Made by a program: the position numbers and the translations under genes
Shown: positions 33,386 through 41,228 of the stretch, piece by piece
Layout of the letters: every line of letters begins with the position of its first letter
How positions within the stretch are numbered: the stretch's first letter is position 1
Notes under the pieces: generated by a model
Seen by the model: only the letters and a program-made list of their open reading frames with translations
Told to the model about the DNA's origin: nothing
Database searches by the model: none
DNA from: an uncultured Brevibacillus sp.
Lineage (GTDB): Bacteria > Bacillota > Bacilli > Brevibacillales > Brevibacillaceae
Reading direction: 5' to 3'
DNA length: 41,228 nt
NCBI GenBank assembly: GCA_946402065.1
Contig: CAMIVR010000031.1
Coordinates: 1 to 41,228, forward strand

Positions 33386-35266
33386 ATGGAGAAAAAACAG
33401 TTTCAAGCCGAATCCAAACGGCTCCTGGAAATGATGATCAATTCCATTTATACGCAAAAGGAAATTTTTCTGCGCGAGCTGATTTCCAATGCGAGCGATG
33501 CGATCGATAAAATCTACTACAAGGCGCTGACCGACGACAGCCTGACCTTTGACAAAGACAGCTACTACATTAAAGTGCTTCCCGACAAAGCATCCCGTAC
33601 GCTGACCATCCGCGACACCGGCATCGGCATGACGAAAGATGAGCTGGAAACCAATCTCGGCGTAATCGCCAAGAGCGGCTCGCTGGCCTTCAAAAAAGAA
33701 AACGAGACAAAAGACGGACACGCGATCATCGGCCAGTTCGGCGTCGGCTTCTACTCCGCGTTTATGGTCGCCGATGTCGTCACGGTGATCAGCAAAGCGC
33801 TGGGCAGCGACACTGCCTACAAGTGGGAATCGACAGGTGCAGACGGGTATACGATCGAGCCTGCAGAGAAGGATTCTGTCGGCACGGAAATTACCCTGAA
33901 AATCAAAGCAAACACCGAGGAAGAGAGCTACGACGAGTTTTTGGACGAGTACCGCCTGAAGGCGATCATCAAAAAATACTCCGACTTCATCCGCTACCCG
34001 ATCAAGATGGACATCTCCGGCAAACGCCTGAAGGAAGGCAGCGACAGCGAATTCGAAGACTACCGGGAAGAACAGCGCATCAACAGCATGGTGCCGATCT
34101 GGCGGAAGAACAAAAACGAACTCAAAGACGAAGACTACGAGAATTTCTATGCGGAAAAACACTACGGCTTCGACAAGCCGCTCAAGCACATCCACATCAG
34201 CGCTGATGGAGCCGTGACCTATCAGGCGATTCTGTTCATCCCCGAGAACATTCCGTTCGACTACTACTCGAAGGAGTATGAAAAAGGCCTGGAGCTGTAT
34301 GCCAACGGCGTCTTGATCATGAACAAATGCGCCGACCTGCTGCCCGACTACTTCAGCTTTGTCAAAGGCATGGTCGATTCGGAAAGCCTGTCGCTGAACA
34401 TCTCCCGCGAGATGCTGCAGCACGACCGCCAATTGAAGCTGATCGCGAAAAACATCGCCAGCAAAATCAAAAGCCAGCTGCAAGCGATGCTGAAAAACGA
34501 GCGCGAGAAATACGAGCAATTCTACAAATCGTTCGGCAGACAATTAAAATACGGCATCTACAGCGATTACGGCAGCCACAAAGACGTCCTGCAGGATCTC
34601 TTGCTGTTCTACTCCTCCAAGGAGAAAAAGCTGGTCACGCTGGAAGAGTACATCGAGAGAATGCCGGCAGAGCAGAAGTACATTTACTACGCTACCGGCG
34701 AATCGAACGAACGGATCGAAAAGCTGCCGCAGACGGAGCTCGTCGCCGACAAAGGCTATGAAATCCTGTATTTCACAGACGATATCGACGAATTCGCGAT
34801 CAAAATGCTGATGACCTACAAAGAGAAAGAGTTCAAGTCCGTATCGAGCGGCGATTTGGGCATCGAGCCGGATGAAAACGACAGCAACACAGATGCCGAG
34901 AACGGCGACAACAAGGAACTGTTCGACTACATGGCGAGTCTTTTGGCGGGCAAAGTAACGAGCGTCAAAGCGTCAAAGCGGCTAAAATCCCACCCCGTCT
35001 GTCTGTCAACAGATGGCGACGTTACGATCGAGATGGAAAAAATCTTGAACGCTTTGCCGAACAACCCCAATGTGAAGGCAAACAAGGTGCTTGAAATCAA
35101 CATCCATCACGACGTGTTCAACTCGTTGAAAGACGCTTTTACCCATGACAAGGAAAAGCTGAACCTGTATACGGGGCTTTTGTACAACCAGGCGCTGCTG
35201 ATCGAGGGACTGCCGCTGCAGGACCCGGTTGAATTTACGAACGACATTTGCAAAATCATGGTTTAA
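33386..35266 (+). CDS. htpG: Molecular chaperone HtpG (bacterial Hsp90)
   Basis: A 626-residue cytosolic ATP-dependent chaperone, the typical length. The N-terminal GHKL ATPase shows [40 protein letters not shown] and [20 protein letters not shown]. The middle domain has [20 protein letters not shown] then [12 protein letters not shown] (catalytic-loop Arg region). The C-terminal dimerisation domain begins about 500 ([20 protein letters not shown]). The SD GGAAGGGAG precedes the ATG. The promoter carries CIRCE, so it should be HrcA-controlled, unlike the Bacillus subtilis homologue. A strong terminator follows. Confidence 0.97.
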   Translation: MEKKQFQAESKRLLEMMINSIYTQKEIFLRELISNASDAIDKIYYKALTDDSLTFDKDSYYIKVLPDKASRTLTIRDTGIGMTKDELETNLGVIAKSGSLAFKKENETKDGHAIIGQFGVGFYSAFMVADVVTVISKALGSDTAYKWESTGADGYTIEPAEKDSVGTEITLKIKANTEEESYDEFLDEYRLKAIIKKYSDFIRYPIKMDISGKRLKEGSDSEFEDYREEQRINSMVPIWRKNKNELKDEDYENFYAEKHYGFDKPLKHIHISADGAVTYQAILFIPENIPFDYYSKEYEKGLELYANGVLIMNKCADLLPDYFSFVKGMVDSESLSLNISREMLQHDRQLKLIAKNIASKIKSQLQAMLKNEREKYEQFYKSFGRQLKYGIYSDYGSHKDVLQDLLLFYSSKEKKLVTLEEYIERMPAEQKYIYYATGESNERIEKLPQTELVADKGYEILYFTDDIDEFAIKMLMTYKEKEFKSVSSGDLGIEPDENDSNTDAENGDNKELFDYMASLLAGKVTSVKASKRLKSHPVCLSTDGDVTIEMEKILNALPNNPNVKANKVLEINIHHDVFNSLKDAFTHDKEKLNLYTGLLYNQALLIEGLPLQDPVEFTNDICKIMV

Positions 35267-35338
35267 TGAAAAAGAGCCGTCTTAAAAGCAGTTTTTCACT
35301 CCTGCCAACAGATGGCCCTTGTTTCCTATACGATGGCG

Positions 35339-35388
35339 AAAAAAGGTCGAATCAGGGGCCTAAACCTGCTCCTGAACTCGACCTTTTT
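35339..35388. terminator. Terminator between htpG and the chemoreceptor gene
   Basis: AAAAAGGTCGA/TCGACCTTTTT with an inner TCAGG/CCTGA stem. T-runs on both strands make it bidirectional for the convergent pair. Confidence 0.9.
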
Positions 35389-35473
35389 GGTTCCTTCTTG
35401 CCCGCTTGAGCAGATTGTGGGGAAGCGAAAGCAACCTGACCTCCAGGCTCACTTGGGCAAGCCCCCCATCCCT

Positions 35474-37162
35474 TTATATTCTGAACTTTCCGACTACCGC
35501 CTGTAATTCATCTGCCAGGTCCGCTAATTGTTTTGCCGAACAAGAGATTTCTTCCATGGATGCCAACTGCTCTTCCGTCGACGCGGAAACATGCTGCATT
35601 CCTGTGGTAACGTGCTCCGAAATCCGGAGAACATTTTGCATGTCATCAACGCCCATGCCGATTTTAGCAGACAGCCGCTGCAAGGCGTACGTTTCTTCTT
35701 CTATGTGCTGCGAAACCTGTTGAATGGATCGCTCGATCTCAAGGAACATTTCTCCCGCCGTTTGGGCAATCTGCATCCCGACAGCCACTTCATTTTCCCC
35801 TGAATGCATCGATTCCGCCACGTTGCGGGTCATATCCTGAACATTTTTGATGATTTGGATAATCTGGCCTGTTGAGGAGGTGGATTGCTCCGCCAATTTT
35901 CGGATTTCATCCGCCACAACGGCAAAACCTCTTCCGTGTTCACCGGCTCGGGCTGCTTCAATCGCAGCATTAAGGGCCAGTAGATTCGTTTGCGAGGCGA
36001 GCTTGGAAATCACCTCGATAATCTGTTCGATTTCCTTTGAATGTTGCCCCATCATGACGATCATTTCCGCCAGTTGATTGATGGAAGCATGGATGGAGTT
36101 CATTTGGTTTTTCGTCGACTGGATGCCGTGATTGCCGCGAATAGCCTTTTCTGCGGTTTCTACGGAAAGGGTGGCTGTTATCTCCGCAGCATTCATAAAA
36201 AGTTGAATCTGATCGGGAAGCTCATGGATGGAGCTGACGCTTTCTTCTACATGGTGGAGCTGCTTGTCCGAGCTGGCCGCTACCTGCTGAATCACCTCGG
36301 TAATACTTCCCGCCGCTTTGCCGGTTTGCTCGGCACTCGCCTTCAGCCGTTCAGAATAGGCGGCCACATGCTCGGCACTGGAAATCAACTGCTGGACCAA
36401 TTCGCGAAGATTGTTCTTCATTTCATTGAATCCATAGACGAGCCGACCGATTTCATCTTTCGAGCGTGTTTGCACATCGTCGATGGTGATGTCGCCTGAT
36501 GCGATTACTTCAATCGCCTTGGCAAGCGACTCCAACGGCCTTGAAATCGAGCGGGATATGGCCATTCCGATCCAGATGGCCGCAATAAAGACGGCTGCGC
36601 TAATGGAAATCAAGATGGAAGTCGTTGCGGTTACATGCTTCCTGTTTGTTTCCTTTTCCAGGTTTACGATTTTTTCCAGGTGAATGGTAATTTCCTCCGA
36701 CATGTCAATCATAATTTTGCCGAATGGAATCACGCTATGAACGGCTTCCGCCTTTGCAGCCTCCATGTTTTTCAGGCTCAGCTCAACGACGCGGTCAACC
36801 TTTTGCCGAAACATCTGGTTCAGTTCCTTCAAATATTGTATTTTGGCCTTCCCTTCATCGTTTTCCATCAATTCGAATGATCGCGCTAACAGTTCGTCGA
36901 TTTTTTCACTGTCCTGTTGCAGCATCGACAGGTAGTCCTGATGCAGTGTCAGCAAGTAATTATTCAAATTATTGTTACGCTGGACGACATAAAATTCAAT
37001 ATTTTTTACATAATCCTGGAGGACGACTGTTTGATTCAATACATTCAGGTACGATTGATTGATTTGGCTTAAAAAATAGTAAAAGATCCCGCTCGTAATC
37101 CCAAACAATATGGCAATGAATAAAAAGCTGCCGATTAATCGTTTTCCAATTGACCTCTGCAC
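35474..37162 (-). CDS. Methyl-accepting chemotaxis protein
   Basis: 562 residues. TM1 about 10-32, a periplasm-equivalent four-helix-bundle ligand domain (about 33-185), TM2 about 183-205, HAMP about 206-260 ([20 protein letters not shown]), and the cytoplasmic signalling hairpin, whose tip reads [20 protein letters not shown] then [20 protein letters not shown]. The GTG start at 37162 has AAGGTGA upstream. It lies 67 bases downstream of a sugar-binding lipoprotein gene on the same strand. Some receptors sense sugars through such binding proteins, so co-function is plausible. A partial terminator lies between them. Confidence 0.94.
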   Translation of the reverse strand: MQRSIGKRLIGSFLFIAILFGITSGIFYYFLSQINQSYLNVLNQTVVLQDYVKNIEFYVVQRNNNLNNYLLTLHQDYLSMLQQDSEKIDELLARSFELMENDEGKAKIQYLKELNQMFRQKVDRVVELSLKNMEAAKAEAVHSVIPFGKIMIDMSEEITIHLEKIVNLEKETNRKHVTATTSILISISAAVFIAAIWIGMAISRSISRPLESLAKAIEVIASGDITIDDVQTRSKDEIGRLVYGFNEMKNNLRELVQQLISSAEHVAAYSERLKASAEQTGKAAGSITEVIQQVAASSDKQLHHVEESVSSIHELPDQIQLFMNAAEITATLSVETAEKAIRGNHGIQSTKNQMNSIHASINQLAEMIVMMGQHSKEIEQIIEVISKLASQTNLLALNAAIEAARAGEHGRGFAVVADEIRKLAEQSTSSTGQIIQIIKNVQDMTRNVAESMHSGENEVAVGMQIAQTAGEMFLEIERSIQQVSQHIEEETYALQRLSAKIGMGVDDMQNVLRISEHVTTGMQHVSASTEEQLASMEEISCSAKQLADLADELQAVVGKFRI

Positions 37163-37206
37163 GATGCTTCACCTTGTACTTGTGAAATAGTAGGAATAAG
37201 TAAGAA

Positions 37207-37228
37207 AGAGGAAGAGTTACCTTCCTCT
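37207..37228 (-). terminator. Partial terminator between the binding protein and MCP genes
   Basis: AGAGGAAG/CTTCCTCT: an 8-bp stem with a 6-base loop, starting just after the binding-protein stop. The tail TTCTTACTT is a weak U-tract, so some read-through into the MCP gene is likely. Confidence 0.6.
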
Positions 37229-37229
37229 G

Positions 37230-38222
37230 TTACTGCCCAAGCTTTGCTTTCAGGTCTTTTAATTTTTCTTCGGCATTTTCTTTTGTTATAATATCCAACC
37301 CACTGTCGATCCGCTTTTCCACCTGCTCGCCTTTAATCGCTTTCAGTGCATTTTTGACCCCCAGGTATCCCATGTCATAAGGCTTTTGGGCAACGGAAGC
37401 GAACAAAACTCCTTTATTTACCGACTCAACCGCCTCAATAATCCCGTCAACACCGACTACTGGAATTTTCAGCCCCTTCGCTTCCGTCGCTCTCACGGCT
37501 CCTAATGCCATTTCATCATTGGCACAAACGACCGCTTTGATGTCCGGGTGGGCTTGCAAGATATTTTCCATAACCGATGTAGCCTTCACGCGGTCCCAGT
37601 CAGCAGATTGGGAAATCGCAATTTCCAAACCCGCTTCCGTCAACCCTCTTTTTGCCCCGGCAATCCGCGTTTCGCTGGCATACGTCCCGGCGATTCCTTC
37701 GAGGATTGCAACCTTATCTCCCTTGTTTAGCTGTTTGGCGATCAGTTGAGCTGCCGTATAGCCAGCCTGGTCATTGTTCGTCCCGATATAGGATGTTTTA
37801 TCTTCCCAGTTCGGTACGTCGGTATCGGTCAGTATGACGGGAATCCCTTTCTCTTTATATTTCTTTAATACAGGAAGAGCGGATTCCGGTTGAGACGGCA
37901 TTAATACGAGAGCATCAGGCTTTTCATTCAACGTCGTTTCAATCATATTCACCTGTTCAATGACTTGCGATTGGCTTGAAGGAGCGATTACTTTCCCATC
38001 GACGCCAAATTCTGCAAAAGCAGCTTTTGCCCCCGCTTCCATAAACTTAAAATATTGCGCGCTCAGTTCCATCAAAATGACGGTCACTTTTGGCTTTCCG
38101 CCGGAAGAAGCTTGTTGATCTCCGGCAGCCGCGCCGGCACCTTTGTCGGCTTGTCCCGAGCAACCAGCCAGAACCGACAACATCATGGTCAAAATCAATG
38201 GAATCGCAAACAGTTTTTTCAT
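37230..38222 (-). CDS. Sugar ABC transporter substrate-binding lipoprotein (second copy)
   Basis: 330 residues, starting at the ATG at 38222 (GGGGG upstream). The signal peptide ends in a lipobox, LSVLAGC. The mature part is a ribose-type periplasmic-binding fold (Peripla_BP_4/LacI-like): KVTVILMELSAQYFKFMEAG, IEQVNMIETTLNEKPDALVL, NNDQAGYTAAQLIAKQLNKG, ANDEMALGAVRATEAKGLKI and PVVGVDGIIEAVESVNKG. It is clearly paralogous to the protein at 39975-40970. No permease or ATPase gene accompanies this copy. It has its own promoter with two operator-like sites and is followed by a chemoreceptor gene. It may deliver substrate to the shared importer, the receptor, or both. Confidence 0.92.
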   Translation of the reverse strand: MKKLFAIPLILTMMLSVLAGCSGQADKGAGAAAGDQQASSGGKPKVTVILMELSAQYFKFMEAGAKAAFAEFGVDGKVIAPSSQSQVIEQVNMIETTLNEKPDALVLMPSQPESALPVLKKYKEKGIPVILTDTDVPNWEDKTSYIGTNNDQAGYTAAQLIAKQLNKGDKVAILEGIAGTYASETRIAGAKRGLTEAGLEIAISQSADWDRVKATSVMENILQAHPDIKAVVCANDEMALGAVRATEAKGLKIPVVGVDGIIEAVESVNKGVLFASVAQKPYDMGYLGVKNALKAIKGEQVEKRIDSGLDIITKENAEEKLKDLKAKLGQ

Positions 38223-38337
38223 AATGAACCCCCATATAAATGTACTATGTTGCAATCATTTCATTCCCTGCTTTTCTCCAGACGAATTTCAACTCTTCAA
38301 TTAGCGCGTCCCCTCCCTTTGCGGTGATCGACTTTTT

Positions 38338-38356
38338 TGAAAAAGCGCTTAACCAA
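38338..38356. promoter_or_regulatory. LacI-type operator-like site 1
   Basis: On the minus strand it reads TTGGTTAAGCGCTTTTTCA with an AAGCGCTT centre. It shares TTGGTTAAGCG-N-TTT with site 2 (38459-38476), in the opposite orientation and 120 bases away. A looping LacI-family repressor would suit this spacing (inference). It lies between the promoter and the binding-protein gene. Confidence 0.5.
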
Positions 38357-38458
38357 TCTTTGTAAAAAAATAAATCAACAATCCGGCAACATCATGTGTG
38401 TCATCGTCACAATGCGCACCAATACGCACTATTCCAGATGATTCATTCACACAACTGT

Positions 38459-38513
38459 TTGGTTAAGCGATTTACCTATTTGCATTATAATATAGAATGT
38501 TTTTCGGTGTAAA
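38459..38513 (-). promoter_or_regulatory. Promoter and operator site 2 for the second binding-protein gene
   Basis: Minus-strand -35 TTTACA (38508-38513) and -10 TATAAT (38484-38489) are separated by 18 bases. Just past the start site lies GGTAAATCGCTTAACC (38461-38476), an imperfect palindrome that shares its core with site 1. The arrangement fits sugar-responsive repression. Confidence 0.65.
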
Positions 38514-38849
38514 CACTTTCATTTTTGAAAAATCAAAATCGATAAAATATTGGGGTTCCGCCTGGGTTCGCTCTTGCACCAGTTCAATTGCGGCTTTCAA
38601 AATGTGCAGATCCTTTTTGATACGTTCGACCGGGCTGTCATTTGCCAAACGCAACGGCAGCTGATTGCAATAATTTCCCAAAGTGTCCCGCCCTGAATGG
38701 CTCCCTTTGAACAATCGGAATATTCCGTCAACTGATAGCGGATTTTCTGTAGCGCTCGTTATTCCCCGATCGCAGGCATAGTCGCAAGCATCCTGACTGT
38801 CCTGTGAATTTTTCGGAGCAGTCATGCCGGTCTTGTCCGTCTCTCGCAC
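38472..38849 (-). CDS. Unrecognised frame, probably a gene remnant
   Basis: 125 codons between the dehydrogenase and the second binding protein. The middle reads NDSPVERIKKDLHILKAAIE then LVQERTQAEPQYFIDFDF, which is protein-like and faintly like the last helix of sugar-phosphate isomerase/epimerase TIM barrels. The N-terminal 60 residues are poor. No SD is seen, and the 3' end runs through the promoter of the next gene. I suspect the tail of a deleted catabolic gene. Confidence 0.3.
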   Translation of the reverse strand: MRETDKTGMTAPKNSQDSQDACDYACDRGITSATENPLSVDGIFRLFKGSHSGRDTLGNYCNQLPLRLANDSPVERIKKDLHILKAAIELVQERTQAEPQYFIDFDFSKMKVFTPKNILYYNANR

Positions 38850-38888
38850 CGCAATGGAGGGGAACAGCGGCCAGCTTGCAGGCCCATT

Positions 38889-39908
38889 TTATTGGCACAC
38901 TCCGGATGCGATTTCCACAGTCGCACCGGTCCGATACGATTTAGTAGCCGCTTCGGCGATGAGCAAGGCCGCCTTGGCATCCGTTTCCGTTACGGACGGT
39001 TTTTGCTTATCGCGGATGCATTCAATGAAATGGATCATTTGCAGCAGAAAGGCATCCTTGAATTTGGTCGGAAAATCGGGAATGATATCATGGGTTTTGC
39101 CTGCAGGCGTCAATATTTTCAGGTCATGGTGCCTTAACGAACCGATTTGGATCGAGCCTTCTGTCCCGATGACTTCCCCGCGAATATCGTAACCATAAAA
39201 GGCGTTTCGGCTGCTTTCCACATCTCCGCTCGCACCGGAGTCAAAGGTCAAATAGGTTACAGCCTGATCGACATCGTTGCATTCTTTCATAAAAGGATGG
39301 GCCAAAACGTTGCCGAACGCTGTTACGGAAGCGATTTCAGCTCCCAGCAAATAGCGGGCAATATCATAATCGTGAATGGACAAGTCCAAAAAAATCCCGC
39401 CGCTATGTGCAATGTAGTCAGGGGGAGGTGAGCCGGGATCGCGGCTGACTCCTTTAAAATAGATCGGCTTTCCGATATCGCCCGCAGCAACTCTTTTTTT
39501 CGCTTCGGCATAAGCCGGATCAAATCTTCGCATAAAACCGACCTGGCACAAGACTTGGTTCTCGTGGACAATCCGGGTCGCCTCGTCGGCTTCTTCCGCG
39601 GTTTGCGTAATGGGCTTCTCCACGAAAATATGCTTTCCGTTCTGTGCCGCCTTTTTGATCATGTCGCGATGGTGACTGGTCGGTGTGGCAATAATGACAG
39701 CGTCAATCTGTGGGTCCAGAAAGACATCGTCAGGGCGATTGGTTGATTTGTCTACCCCTAATTCCCTGGCAACTGCTGCGGCACGTTCCTGGCGGGCAGC
39801 AGCAACGGCAACGACTTCCGCTCCTTTTATTTTGGTGGCCAGATTCTCGGCATGGGAATAACCAACTCGTCCAAGTCCCACTACTGCACAGCGGACTTTT
39901 TCGGCCAT
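38889..39908 (-). CDS. Gfo/Idh/MocA oxidoreductase, inositol 2-dehydrogenase-like
   Basis: A 339-residue NAD(P)-dependent dehydrogenase. The Rossmann fold begins VRCAVVGLGRVGYSHAENLA (GxGxxG). DAVIIATPTSHHRDMIKKAA and HIFVEKPIT (the EKP motif with its catalytic Lys) follow. The C-terminal substrate domain has GFMRRFDPAYAEAKKRVAAG, SGGIFLDLSIHDYDIARYLL with the catalytic D-x-x-x-H pair, and ends near TGATVEIASG. This order is that of IolG-type inositol dehydrogenases. It lies 66 bases after a sugar-binding protein gene and probably oxidises the imported polyol or sugar to a keto form. The ATG at 39908 has GGGGG upstream. Confidence 0.92.
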   Translation of the reverse strand: MAEKVRCAVVGLGRVGYSHAENLATKIKGAEVVAVAAARQERAAAVARELGVDKSTNRPDDVFLDPQIDAVIIATPTSHHRDMIKKAAQNGKHIFVEKPITQTAEEADEATRIVHENQVLCQVGFMRRFDPAYAEAKKRVAAGDIGKPIYFKGVSRDPGSPPPDYIAHSGGIFLDLSIHDYDIARYLLGAEIASVTAFGNVLAHPFMKECNDVDQAVTYLTFDSGASGDVESSRNAFYGYDIRGEVIGTEGSIQIGSLRHHDLKILTPAGKTHDIIPDFPTKFKDAFLLQMIHFIECIRDKQKPSVTETDAKAALLIAEAATKSYRTGATVEIASGVCQ

Positions 39909-39926
39909 GTGAACATACCCCCTTAA

Positions 39927-39961
39927 GGTACAAAGAGCATGACCAGAATGCCCTTTGTACC
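39927..39961 (-). terminator. Intercistronic hairpin
   Basis: GGTACAAAG/CTTTGTACC (9-bp arms with a further ATGC/GCAT pairing inside) between the first binding-protein gene and the dehydrogenase. There is no T-run on the minus strand, so it more likely stabilises the highly expressed binding-protein mRNA than ends transcription. Confidence 0.6.
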
Positions 39962-39974
39962 GATAATCATTTTG

Positions 39975-40970
39975 CTATTTCCCTAGCAGCCTTTTGGCAT
40001 TGGCCAGTTTTTCCTGGGCATTGTCCTTCGTAATCACATCGATTTCCGTCACGATCTGTTTCGGAACGTTTTCGCCGCGAATGGCTTTGATTGCATTTTC
40101 AACCCCTTTATACCCCATATCGTAGGTTTTGACGGCAATGGAAGCATCCAATGACCCCTTCTGGATCGATTCAATCGCCTCAACGATGCCATCCATTCCA
40201 ACCACAGCAATCTTCATTCCTTTTGCTTCGCTCGCTCTGATCGCGCCAAGAGCCATTTCATCGTTGGCCGCAACCACTCCCTTAATGTCCGGGTGGGCTT
40301 GCAGGATGTTTTCCATGACAGATACCGCCTCAACTCGATCCCAGTTGGCTGCTTCTGACGCAGCAACGGTCATTCCTGCCTTTTCCAAAGCCTCTTTGGC
40401 CCCTTGCACGCGCCTGGCGCTGGTGGGTGTGCCCGAGATCCCTTCAAGGATGGCCACTTTGTCGCCCTTGTTCAGTTTTGCGCCCAGTGTTTCCCCTGCT
40501 TTTTGGCCACACAATTCATCATCGTTTCCGATATAAGTCGTCTTGCCGTCCCATTCCACATCGCTGTCCAGCAGGACAACGGGAACCTTTTTGGCTTTGT
40601 ACTTTTCCAGCGCAGGAATCACGGTCGCGGGTTGGCTTGGCGTCAGCACCAACCCATCGGGATTTTTATTCAATAAATCCTCAATCATGTTTACTTGTTC
40701 CATCACTTGCGTTTGATTGGAGGGGGCCATGACTGTGCCGTCTGCGTCGAAATCTTTGAATGCCGCTTTTGCGCCGGCCTCGATAAACTGAAAATACTCG
40801 CTGTTTAACGTCTTCAAAACAACGTAGATTTTGGGCTTTTGTCCGCCGGAATCTGCCTTGCTACTCTGCTGAGTCGAGGAAACTTCGGCATTTTGCGCCT
40901 GCTGTCCGCAGGCCGCCAAACTCAACAGGGCGATGCTGAAAATAACCGTTTTCAAAATGTTCTTTGTCAT
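39975..40970 (-). CDS. Sugar ABC transporter substrate-binding lipoprotein (first copy)
   Basis: 331 residues. The ATG at 40970 has GGAGGG upstream; 31 codons open further 5' but overlap the permease end. Signal peptide with lipobox LLSLAACG. Ribose-type fold: YVVLKTLNSEYFQFIEAGAK, EQVNMIEDLLNKNPDGLVLT, DELCGQKAGETLGAKLNKGD, HPDIKGVVAANDEMALGAIR and VVGMDGIVEAIESIQKGSLD. It follows the permease gene by 22 bases, so it belongs to that transport operon, and is followed by the inositol-dehydrogenase-like gene. The ligand is probably a polyol such as inositol, or a related sugar; sequence alone cannot decide. Confidence 0.93.
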   Translation of the reverse strand: MTKNILKTVIFSIALLSLAACGQQAQNAEVSSTQQSSKADSGGQKPKIYVVLKTLNSEYFQFIEAGAKAAFKDFDADGTVMAPSNQTQVMEQVNMIEDLLNKNPDGLVLTPSQPATVIPALEKYKAKKVPVVLLDSDVEWDGKTTYIGNDDELCGQKAGETLGAKLNKGDKVAILEGISGTPTSARRVQGAKEALEKAGMTVAASEAANWDRVEAVSVMENILQAHPDIKGVVAANDEMALGAIRASEAKGMKIAVVGMDGIVEAIESIQKGSLDASIAVKTYDMGYKGVENAIKAIRGENVPKQIVTEIDVITKDNAQEKLANAKRLLGK

Positions 40971-40992
40971 TCTGGCCCTCCACAACAAGTCT

Positions 40993-41228
40993 CTATTTTT
41001 TTGTCGAACGCTGACGCAAGACATCAACGTAAACGGCAGCGATGATAACGGAACCGATGACAACGACCTGCAGATCCGATGTCGTTCCGAGAAGATTCAA
41101 TCCATTCCGCAGCACGGCGATAATGAGAGCCCCAATCAAGGTTCCCCAGACCGTGCCAACGCCGCCGAAGAAACTGGCACCGCCGATGATGACCGCGGCA
41201 ATGGCATCGAGCTCGTAACTTATCCCGG
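40993..41228 (-). CDS. ABC sugar transporter permease (RbsC-type), partial
   Basis: Only the last ~78 codons are in the window; the 5' part lies beyond 41228. ISYELDAIAAVIIGGASFFG then GVGTVWGTLIGALIIAVLRN is the RbsC/AraH signature (the Y-E-L-D-A-I-A-A-x-x-x-G-G loop that contacts the ATPase). The remaining helix and the tail VDVLRQRSTKK are as expected. It is the inner-membrane channel subunit for the binding protein encoded 22 bases downstream. Confidence 0.95.
   Translation of the reverse strand, partial: GISYELDAIAAVIIGGASFFGGVGTVWGTLIGALIIAVLRNGLNLLGTTSDLQVVVIGSVIIAAVYVDVLRQRSTKK

Noticed and set aside
33284-34543. 419-codon minus-strand frame antisense to htpG
   Set aside because: It mirrors a clear Hsp90 gene, has no SD and an extreme Val/Phe/Asp composition; it is a codon-usage shadow.
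1-41228. CRISPR arrays, rRNA, complete insertion sequences, prophage genes, replication origin
   Set aside because: I looked for regularly spaced repeats, rRNA blocks, intact transposases, phage structural genes and DnaA-box clusters and found none.

Overview
The window looks like chromosomal DNA from a Gram-positive, spore-former-type Firmicute, most likely Brevibacillus or a close relative in Paenibacillaceae. The signs are strong purine-rich Shine-Dalgarno sites, several TTG starts, near-consensus sigma-A promoters, a leucine T-box leader, a CIRCE element, and family content (IclR, PadR, TetR and XRE regulators, Cys-lipoprotein sugar-binding proteins, an ECF sigma/anti-sigma pair). The genus is inferred from style, not from a search.

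Layout. 1-3.2 kb is a low-density accessory stretch. It has a perfect 21-bp hairpin at the left edge, a possible GNAT remnant, a degenerate tRNA-Ala-like sequence with its own terminator, an XRE regulator/membrane protein pair, another membrane protein, and a second tRNA-like relic that aligns without gaps to the first. 3.2-7.3 kb (all minus strand) holds a VapBC toxin-antitoxin pair, an ECF sigma factor with its anti-sigma factor, an ECF-transporter S component and an MBL-fold hydrolase. 7.3-16.3 kb is dense core sequence: HrpB helicase, a membrane-anchored PstS-like protein, an LLM flavin oxidoreductase, an IclR regulator and malate synthase G with a perfect 16-bp palindrome in its upstream region.

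16.4-26.4 kb is a mosaic of intact small operons and decaying genes. Intact: a VCBS/FG-GAP-like protein, a DUF6223-like/DoxX-like pair, a divergent VOC/WYL-regulator pair, and a VOC-AlkC-TetR operon with a palindrome between its -35 and -10. Broken: a frameshifted secreted protein, a histidine-kinase scrap, two copies of an M23 peptidase remnant (one joined to an MFS C-terminus, one to a serine beta-lactamase-like N-terminus), a cytochrome P450 with a one-base frameshift, an IS110-type transposase tail and a small membrane protein.

26.4-35.4 kb returns to mostly intact genes: an M81 (MlrC-like) peptidase with a cre-like box, a second hairpin of the 1-46 family, a PadR-DUF4180 fusion with an ATGT-N8-ACAT operator, leuA behind a leucine T-box, a truncated alpha/beta hydrolase, an HD-GYP protein, and htpG behind a sigma-A promoter with a CIRCE element nested in a larger hairpin. 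35.4-41.2 kb (minus strand) is a sugar/polyol region: permease (cut by the window edge), binding protein, inositol-dehydrogenase-like enzyme, then a second paralogous binding protein with its own operator-rich promoter, and a methyl-accepting chemotaxis protein. These could together import, oxidise and sense one polyol or sugar.

I see no CRISPR array, prophage or clearly new multi-gene system. The best leads are the paired tRNA-like relics, the hairpin family, the VOC-AlkC-TetR operon, the binding-protein/chemoreceptor pair and the htpG leader.
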